From: Salaquimonas sp.
Lineage (GTDB): Bacteria; Pseudomonadota; Alphaproteobacteria; Rhizobiales; Rhizobiaceae
Direction: 5' to 3'
Assembly: GCA_022340185.1 (NCBI GenBank)
Contig: JAJDOK010000040.1
Coordinates: 1 to 64,000 of the forward strand
DNA: 64,000 nt
The notes below the pieces were generated by a model, which worked only from the letters and a program-made list of their open reading frames with translations, did not search any database and was not told the origin of the DNA. Below are positions 59,312 to 64,000 of this stretch, one piece after another. The stretch's first letter is position 1, and every line of letters begins with the position of its first letter. The position numbers were made by a program, and so were the translations under genes.

Positions 59312-60638
59312 GCGCCTCGCTTTCCAGGCGGTTCACGACGTCGCCGGGCGGCATCGTCTCTCTCGTACCGTCGGCGCGATGCTTGATCTCGACAGTGCCC
59401 TCGGCCACCCCGCGCGGCCCGACGATGATCTGGAACGGCAGGCCAATCAGGTCGAAGGCGGCGAATTTCGCACCGGCGCGTTCGTCGCGGTCGTCATACA
59501 GCACATCGAAACCGGCCTTGCCCAATTGCTCGTAGAGCGTTTCGCATACACCGTCGACCTTCGCGTCGCCCGGTTTCATGTTGATGATCCCCACGTCGAA
59601 CGGCGCCACGGCGGCGGGCCATTTGATTCCATCCTCATCATGGAACGCTTCGATGATGGCTGCAACAAGGCGCGACGGGCCGATGCCGTAGGAGCCCATG
59701 TGCACCGGAACTTCGCGCCCGTCGGGGCCAGTGACGGTGGCGCGCATCGGCGCGGAATATTTCGTACCGAAATAGAAGATGTGGCCGACTTCGATGCCGC
59801 GCGCCGACAGCTTGTCGCCTTCGGCGAGTTTCGCCCACGCTGCCTCGTCATGCATCTCGTCGGTTGCCGCATAGGGCGTCGTCCAGGTTTCGACGATCTT
59901 CGCCAGCGCATCGTCATCGCGGAAATCGGTGTCCGATCCCGGCACCTCGATATCGAGATAGGCCTTGTCGCAGAACACCTGGCTTTCGCCGGTGTCGGCC
60001 AGAATGATGAACTCATGGCTGAGATCGCCGCCGATCGGTCCGGTATCGGCACGCATCGGAATGGCGCTGAGCCCCATGCGCGTGAATGTCCTCAGATACG
60101 CGACGAACATGCGGTGATAGGCCCGCCGCGCGCCTTCCTGGTCGAGGTCGAAGGAATAGGCGTCCTTCATCAGGAATTCGCGTGAGCGCATGACGCCGAA
60201 GCGCGGCCGCACCTCGTCGCGGAACTTCCACTGGATATGGTAGAGATTGAGAGGCAAGTCACGGTAGCTGCGCACATAGGAGCGGAAGATATCCGTGATC
60301 ATCTCCTCGTTCGTCGGGCCGTACAGCATGTCGCGCTCGTGCCGATCGGTGATGCGCAGCATTTCCGGACCATAGGCACCGTAGCGGTCGGACTCCATCC
60401 ACAGATCGGCCGACTGGATCGTCGGCATCAGCAGTTCGATGGCGCCGGAGCGGTTCTGCTCCTCGCGGATGATGGCTTCGATCTTCTTCAGCACCTTCAA
60501 TCCCAGCGGCAGCCATGAATAGATCCCCGCCGATTGCTGGCGGATCATGCCGGCACGCAGCATGAGCCTGTGGGAGACGATTTCGGCTTCCTTGGGAGTC
60601 TCCTTCAGAAGCGGCAGAAAATAACGGGAAAGACGCAT
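59295..60638 (-). CDS. proS: Prolyl-tRNA synthetase
   Basis: Class IIa aminoacyl-tRNA synthetase for proline. The 447-residue protein is the short alphaproteobacterial form without the editing insertion domain: [22 protein letters not shown], motif 2-like region [40 protein letters not shown] and the anticodon-binding end ([29 protein letters not shown]). ATG 60638 is the family start; in-frame codons upstream extend only into the non-coding gap. It ends overlapping lolC by 17 bases. Confidence 0.97.
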   Translation of the reverse strand: MRLSRYFLPLLKETPKEAEIVSHRLMLRAGMIRQQSAGIYSWLPLGLKVLKKIEAIIREEQNRSGAIELLMPTIQSADLWMESDRYGAYGPEMLRITDRHERDMLYGPTNEEMITDIFRSYVRSYRDLPLNLYHIQWKFRDEVRPRFGVMRSREFLMKDAYSFDLDQEGARRAYHRMFVAYLRTFTRMGLSAIPMRADTGPIGGDLSHEFIILADTGESQVFCDKAYLDIEVPGSDTDFRDDDALAKIVETWTTPYAATDEMHDEAAWAKLAEGDKLSARGIEVGHIFYFGTKYSAPMRATVTGPDGREVPVHMGSYGIGPSRLVAAIIEAFHDEDGIKWPAAVAPFDVGIINMKPGDAKVDGVCETLYEQLGKAGFDVLYDDRDERAGAKFAAFDLIGLPFQIIVGPRGVAEGTVEIKHRADGTRETMPPGDVVNRLESEARATSL

Positions 60639-60944
60639 GGGCTTGTGTGGTCCGGTGTTCCGCGGGAATAGAGCGGCCTGAATCGCATCTGGCGTCTTTA
60701 ACGATGTTTCCTGTTGTGAAACAAGCCCTCGAGGGGATGCTCCTTGCCGGTTTTGGCCAGAACCGGACAAGCCGGACTTGGCCAGCGAATTATTTCCCTG
60801 CCGACCGGATGTGGCGGCTGCCGCAAGCAAAACCAGAGCCGGAAATTGGCTAGAATTTATGCATAATGCCTCGTTAAAGGCAGGTTTCGCCCAATATTTC
60901 GTTTTTCCGGATGACATCGCTTCGCCACTGTGTATAGATGGTCG
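60639..60944. other. proS leader and promoter region
   Basis: About 300 bases between the proS start and the small RNA with no convincing gene. It should contain the proS promoter on the minus strand and the small-RNA promoter on the plus strand. I see near-matches only (TATAGA at 60933 ahead of the RNA) and place neither firmly. Confidence 0.4.
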
Positions 60945-61121
60945 GATTACAGAGAGCTGGCTCAACCAGCCAAATGACGCGGTCTTAGTCTTGGGAGGAT
61001 GTGAACCTTAGGCGCGGAGAAAACGCAGCCGGCATCTCACCTTAGCAAAGGTCGACAGATGCCTTGGGTTCAGGACACGCAAACTCATGGCAGGGCTTCC
61101 AAAGCCCTGCTTTTATTTTTT
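60945..61121 (+). ncRNA. Small RNA gene between proS and DUF1467 (alpha-r9/Smr9C-like position)
   Basis: The plus strand can fold into a compact RNA: hairpin GCTGG-CTCAA-CCAGC (60956-60970); a closing stem GAACC (61003-61007) with GGGTTC (61066-61071); inside it GGCGCG (61011-61016) with CGCAGCC (61024-61030), and a long hairpin GGCATCT/AGATGCC (61031-61037, 61057-61063) carrying ACCTT/AAGGT; then a terminator with a run of Ts. No protein frame fits. The locus proS - conserved small membrane gene is where I recall the Sinorhizobium Smr9C (alpha-r9) RNA. The 5' end is a guess; the 3' end is firm. Confidence 0.65.
61090..61121 (+). terminator. Strong rho-independent terminator of the small RNA
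   Basis: GCAGGGCTT (61090-61098) and AAGCCCTGC (61102-61110) form a perfect nine-pair stem with a three-base loop, followed by TTTTATTTTTT. It is on the plus strand, where no coding gene ends, which is the main evidence for a plus-strand RNA gene here. Confidence 0.92.
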
Positions 61122-61152
61122 CAAAATCAATAAGTTGGTGGTTCGGCGGGCG

Positions 61153-61422
61153 CTATCGATCCTGCGGGAAGACGCTGGGTATTTGATCGAATCCCAGCCC
61201 CACGTGATAGGTCAGCCAGTACCATGTGACAAAGATGATGCCCGCGATCACCGAATTGATCGCCAGCTTCAGTCCCAGCCTAGTGCGCTCCGGAGAACTC
61301 GGCACCGTGCCGAGCGTGACCTCGCCTTCTTCCTGCTGTGTCTTGACCCCGAAGGGCAACACCATGAACAGGGTCAGCCACCAGATGACGAAATAGACCG
61401 CGAAGCCGGTGAAGAAGCTCAT
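61153..61422 (-). CDS. DUF1467 family membrane protein
   Basis: An 89-residue protein with two membrane helices (SFFTGFAVYFVIWWLTLFMVLPFG and LKLAINSVIAGIIFVTWYWL) around a polar loop TQQEEGEVTLGTVPSSPE, matching DUF1467, which is common in alphaproteobacteria. Function unknown. It is nine bases downstream of the methylmalonyl-CoA epimerase gene, and that short spacing suggests co-transcription. A strong terminator for the opposite strand lies just past its stop. Confidence 0.85.
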   Translation of the reverse strand: MSFFTGFAVYFVIWWLTLFMVLPFGVKTQQEEGEVTLGTVPSSPERTRLGLKLAINSVIAGIIFVTWYWLTYHVGLGFDQIPSVFPQDR

Positions 61423-61431
61423 GGCTTGTCC

Positions 61432-61836
61432 CTATACCTGTTCGAGTTCGGTAAGCGTGCCACAGAAATCCTTCGGATGCAGGAACAGCACCGGCTTGCC
61501 ATGCGCGCCGATTTTTGGCGTTCCGTCACCGAGCACGCGCGCACCCTCTGCCTTCAGCTGGTCGCGCGCGGCAAGGATGTCATCGACCTCATAGCACAGA
61601 TGGTGGATGCCGCCGGCCTTGTTGCGCTCGAGGAAGGCCGCGATCGGCGAGTTCCCGCCCAGCGGCTCCAGCAATTCGATCTTGGTATTGGGCAATTCGA
61701 CGAAGACGACGGTGACGCCATGTTCGGGCAGCGCCTGCGGCGCCGACACTCTCGCACCCAGCACGCCGGCATAGGTCTTCACGCCGGCCTCGAGATCCGG
61801 AACGGCGATCGCCACATGGTTGAGCCTGCCGATCAT
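61432..61836 (-). CDS. mce: Methylmalonyl-CoA epimerase
   Basis: Interconverts the stereoisomers of methylmalonyl-CoA in propionate catabolism. The 134-residue VOC-fold protein has RLNHVAIAVPDLEAG with the first metal His (His7), VVFVELPNTKIELLEPLG with a metal Glu, the GGIHHLCYEVDD second-half His, and the end VLFLHPKDFCGTLTELEQ with the last Glu. ATG 61836 (MIGRLNHVAIAV) fits the family. It sits 13 bases after RNase J and 9 before DUF1467. Confidence 0.95.
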   Translation of the reverse strand: MIGRLNHVAIAVPDLEAGVKTYAGVLGARVSAPQALPEHGVTVVFVELPNTKIELLEPLGGNSPIAAFLERNKAGGIHHLCYEVDDILAARDQLKAEGARVLGDGTPKIGAHGKPVLFLHPKDFCGTLTELEQV

Positions 61837-61849
61837 GACTGTGATCCTT

Positions 61850-63517
61850 CTAGACGCGTGCCAGGAAAACGGTGACGACCGGCTTCTTGCCCCAATGGTC
61901 GCGGGCGGCAGCGCGAATGGCTTTTTCAATCGCAGCTGTGACGACGCCATCGTCCTTGCGACGCTTGAGCGGAATGCTTTCGACCGCGCCGACGGCGGCA
62001 TCGTAGATCAGATCGTCGAACGGTTCGCCAGCCGCATTCTCCACCGGTAGGCCATGCAGCGACAGATCGACATCATCGGCCATTCTGCCCTTCGCGTCGA
62101 GCACGATCGAGCAGGCGACCAGCCCGGCATAGGACAGTTTGCGGCGCTGCCTGACGCCGACTGCCTCCTCGTCGCCGACGATCACGCCATCCTTGTAGAT
62201 GCGCCCATGCGGCACCTCGTCGACGATCTCGGCTGGCCCCGGCGCCAATCGCAGCATGTCGCCATTCCTGATCGGCACGACCTGCGCCACATTCATCTCG
62301 CCGGCAAGCCGGGCATGGGCGTTGAGATGTTGTGCCTCGCCATGCACCGGCACGGCGATTTCGGGACGTACCCATTCATACATCTGCCGCAGCTCGTCGC
62401 GTCTGGGATGGCCGGAGACATGAACCAGCGCGTCGCTGTCGGTAATGATGTCGACGCCCATGTCGACCAGCCGGTTCTCGGTTTCGAGGATCGGCTTTTC
62501 ATTGCCGGGAATGACACGCGAGGAATAGATCACTGTATCGCCGGCCGACAGGTGAACGCGCGGATGTTCATTGCGTGCCAGTTTCGACAGTGCGGCCCGG
62601 TCCTCTCCCTGGCTGCCGGTGAGGATGATAACGATCTTGGCCCGGTCGATTGACTGGAACTCGTCCTCCTCGACGAATTCGTCCAGTCCTTCCATGTAAC
62701 CAAGCCCGTCGGCAACCTCGGCGACCCGGCGGATCGAGCGGCCCATCAACATGCATCTGCGCCCGGCCTTCTTTGCCGCCTGCGCGATCGAACGAATGCG
62801 TCCGACATTGGATGAGAAGGTGGTGATCGCCACCCTGCCCTCCGCCTTGGCGATGATTTCGGCAAGGCTTTCGGAAACCGCTGTCTCGGTCGGCGAATGG
62901 CCGTCGCGCATCGCATTGGTCGAATCGCAGATCAGCGCCAGCACACCTTCGTCGCCCAGACGCCTGAAGGTTGCCGCATCGGTATCGGCGCCAAGCGAAG
63001 GCTCGGCATCGATCTTCCAGTCGCCGGTGTGGATCACGCGCCCGAACGGTGTCTTGATCGCCAGCGACAGCGGTTCGGGGATTGAATGGGTGACATGGAT
63101 CGCCTCGATCTCGAAGGGCGGGATGGTGAAGCGTCCGCCGGCCTTGTAGATGTGCAATGGCACTTCGCCGACCATGCCGGGTTCATCGCGGCCCTTGGCT
63201 TCGAGCATGCCGGCGGTGAAAGGCGACATCCAGACCGGTTTCCTGAGCTTCGGCCACAACGCCAGCACCGCGCCGTAATGGTCCTCGTGGGCATGCGTGA
63301 TGACGATGCCCTTCAGCGCGTCGCCCAATTCGTCCGCGAAACTGATATCGGCCATGACCAGATCGACGCCCGGAAGGGCGGCATCGGGAAAGGTGACGCC
63401 GCAATCGACCATGATCCAGGCCCGGTCTTCCGGTGGGCCGTAACCGTAAAGCGCCAGGTTCATGCCGATTTCGCCGACGCCGCCCAGCGGCACGAATAGA
63501 AGTTCGGAATTTGACAT
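61850..63517 (-). CDS. rnj: Ribonuclease J
   Basis: Metallo-beta-lactamase-fold 5'-3' exo- and endoribonuclease that matures rRNA and degrades mRNA. The 555-residue protein has the zinc motif THAHEDHYG (His75, His77, Asp79, His80), the HTGDWKID and CDSTNAM motifs, the beta-CASP domain (VAITTFSSNVGRIRSIAQAAKKAGR), and HVSGHPRRDELRQMYEWVRPEIAVPVHGE. RNase J is the main 5' exonuclease in alphaproteobacteria and works beside RNase E. ATG 63517 is 27 bases after birA. Confidence 0.97.
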   Translation of the reverse strand: MSNSELLFVPLGGVGEIGMNLALYGYGPPEDRAWIMVDCGVTFPDAALPGVDLVMADISFADELGDALKGIVITHAHEDHYGAVLALWPKLRKPVWMSPFTAGMLEAKGRDEPGMVGEVPLHIYKAGGRFTIPPFEIEAIHVTHSIPEPLSLAIKTPFGRVIHTGDWKIDAEPSLGADTDAATFRRLGDEGVLALICDSTNAMRDGHSPTETAVSESLAEIIAKAEGRVAITTFSSNVGRIRSIAQAAKKAGRRCMLMGRSIRRVAEVADGLGYMEGLDEFVEEDEFQSIDRAKIVIILTGSQGEDRAALSKLARNEHPRVHLSAGDTVIYSSRVIPGNEKPILETENRLVDMGVDIITDSDALVHVSGHPRRDELRQMYEWVRPEIAVPVHGEAQHLNAHARLAGEMNVAQVVPIRNGDMLRLAPGPAEIVDEVPHGRIYKDGVIVGDEEAVGVRQRRKLSYAGLVACSIVLDAKGRMADDVDLSLHGLPVENAAGEPFDDLIYDAAVGAVESIPLKRRKDDGVVTAAIEKAIRAAARDHWGKKPVVTVFLARV

Positions 63518-63544
63518 TATCGCTGCTTGAAATCCCTGGCTGCC

Positions 63545-64000
63545 TCACCCGGCTGCGGGCGGCACATCGAAAAACACATCCGCCGAAGAGATGGTCGTCA
63601 ATTGTCCATCATCGAGGCGAAGGCGCAGCATTCCCGTTTCATCGATACCTTCGAAAATGCCCGTCAGCTCCCGGTTAGCCAGATGCACCTCGATACGTTT
63701 CGACAGGCCCGTGGCATGGGAAAGCCAGTGACGCCTGATTTCGTCGAAGTTCCTGCCCCTGTCCCATCTTTTCAGCCAGTTGTCCACGCCAAGCGCGACG
63801 CGGCCCATCATGTCGCGCGCCGATACCGTCATGCCCTCGACCGCCAGATTGGTCGCCGGTGTCGGGACATCATGGGGGTGGCTCATGCAGTTGATGCCGA
63901 TGCCGATGATGATCGCACGGCGTCGTTTTCCGCCGATGTTGATTTCATGGCTTTCGAGCAGAATGCCGCTCACCTTGCGCGAGGAAACAAGAACGTCGTT
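63545..64000 (-). CDS. birA: Biotin-acetyl-CoA-carboxylase ligase, N-terminus cut
   Basis: The last 150 or so residues of a biotin protein ligase; the frame enters from the right edge reading NDVLVSSRKVSGILLES, the conserved metal/biotin loop region of BirA. It continues with AIIIGIGINCMSHP, the WLKRWDRGRNFDEIRRHWL helix and the C-terminal SH3-like domain (LTGIFEGIDETGMLRLRLDDG). The enzyme attaches biotin to carboxylase subunits. No start codon is visible inside the window. In rhizobia this gene usually follows the nuo genes, which would lie to the right. Confidence 0.95.
   Translation of the reverse strand, partial: NDVLVSSRKVSGILLESHEINIGGKRRRAIIIGIGINCMSHPHDVPTPATNLAVEGMTVSARDMMGRVALGVDNWLKRWDRGRNFDEIRRHWLSHATGLSKRIEVHLANRELTGIFEGIDETGMLRLRLDDGQLTTISSADVFFDVPPAAG

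Noticed and set aside
60980..61121. 6S RNA or a tRNA-like RNA
   Set aside because: A GGGTTC segment and a compact fold suggested these, but there is no anticodon arm or CCA-end pairing, and no single long stem with central bubble as in 6S RNA.

Overview
The window is about 64 kb of a GC-rich alphaproteobacterial chromosome. Gene content and order point to Hyphomicrobiales (Rhizobiales), most like Mesorhizobium and its Phyllobacteriaceae relatives. The signs are: eno-ftsB-pdhA-pdhB-pdhC-lpdA with a lipoyl domain on E1-beta; ppiD-trpD-trpC-moaC-moeA-lexA-comEC-gltX-gltA; a long lipid A/envelope/translation run lpxB-lpxI-lpxA-fabZ-lpxD-bamA-rseP-cdsA-uppS-frr-pyrH-tsf-rpsB; dnaE; lolC-lolD; proS; rnj; birA; and a LexA box of the alphaproteobacterial direct-repeat type. 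Almost everything is vertically inherited housekeeping. I saw no prophage, insertion sequence, CRISPR array, toxin-antitoxin pair, defence island, rRNA or tRNA.

Layout. (1) 1-9130, mostly minus strand: pyruvate dehydrogenase complex genes (E1-alpha, E1-beta, E2, E3) with small proteins interspersed (DUF5076, YdcH, HdeD and two tiny membrane proteins), then ftsB and a DUF2332 gene. (2) 9143-14179: eno, an LprI-like secreted protein, kdsA coupled to a VOC protein, and a D,D-carboxypeptidase. (3) 14408-22175: a GGDEF/EAL protein, a DMT exporter, pyrG, secG, a class III nucleotide cyclase, an MDR oxidoreductase and tpiA. (4) 22406-34432: ppiD, tryptophan and molybdopterin genes, SOS-regulated lexA, comEC, gltX and gltA with a textbook terminator. 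(5) 34505-49007, all minus strand: lipid A and outer-membrane assembly genes running into phospholipid, undecaprenyl and translation genes. Several neighbours overlap by 4-8 bases, which suggests translational coupling. (6) 49382-64000: an SLC13 permease, dnaE with a 32-codon membrane ORF upstream, a GCS2-CBS fusion, lolD/lolC, proS, a structured small-RNA locus with a strong terminator, DUF1467, methylmalonyl-CoA epimerase, RNase J and the start-truncated birA.

The genes work together around central carbon flow (enolase, TPI, PDH, citrate synthase), envelope building (KDO synthesis, lipid A, Lol, Bam, RseP, CdsA, UppS, secretion) and information processing (DnaE, CTP/UMP synthesis, EF-Ts, S2, Frr, RNase J, two aminoacyl-tRNA synthetases).

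The most notable items are: ribosomal protein S2 with a ~180-residue C-terminal extension made of 16-residue tandem repeats and a helix-hairpin-helix-like module; two palindromic intergenic-type repeats sitting in frame inside the E2 linker; the small-RNA gene between proS and DUF1467; a glutamate-cysteine-ligase-like enzyme fused to CBS domains; and the 32-residue membrane ORF ahead of dnaE. I found no convincing wholly new system.
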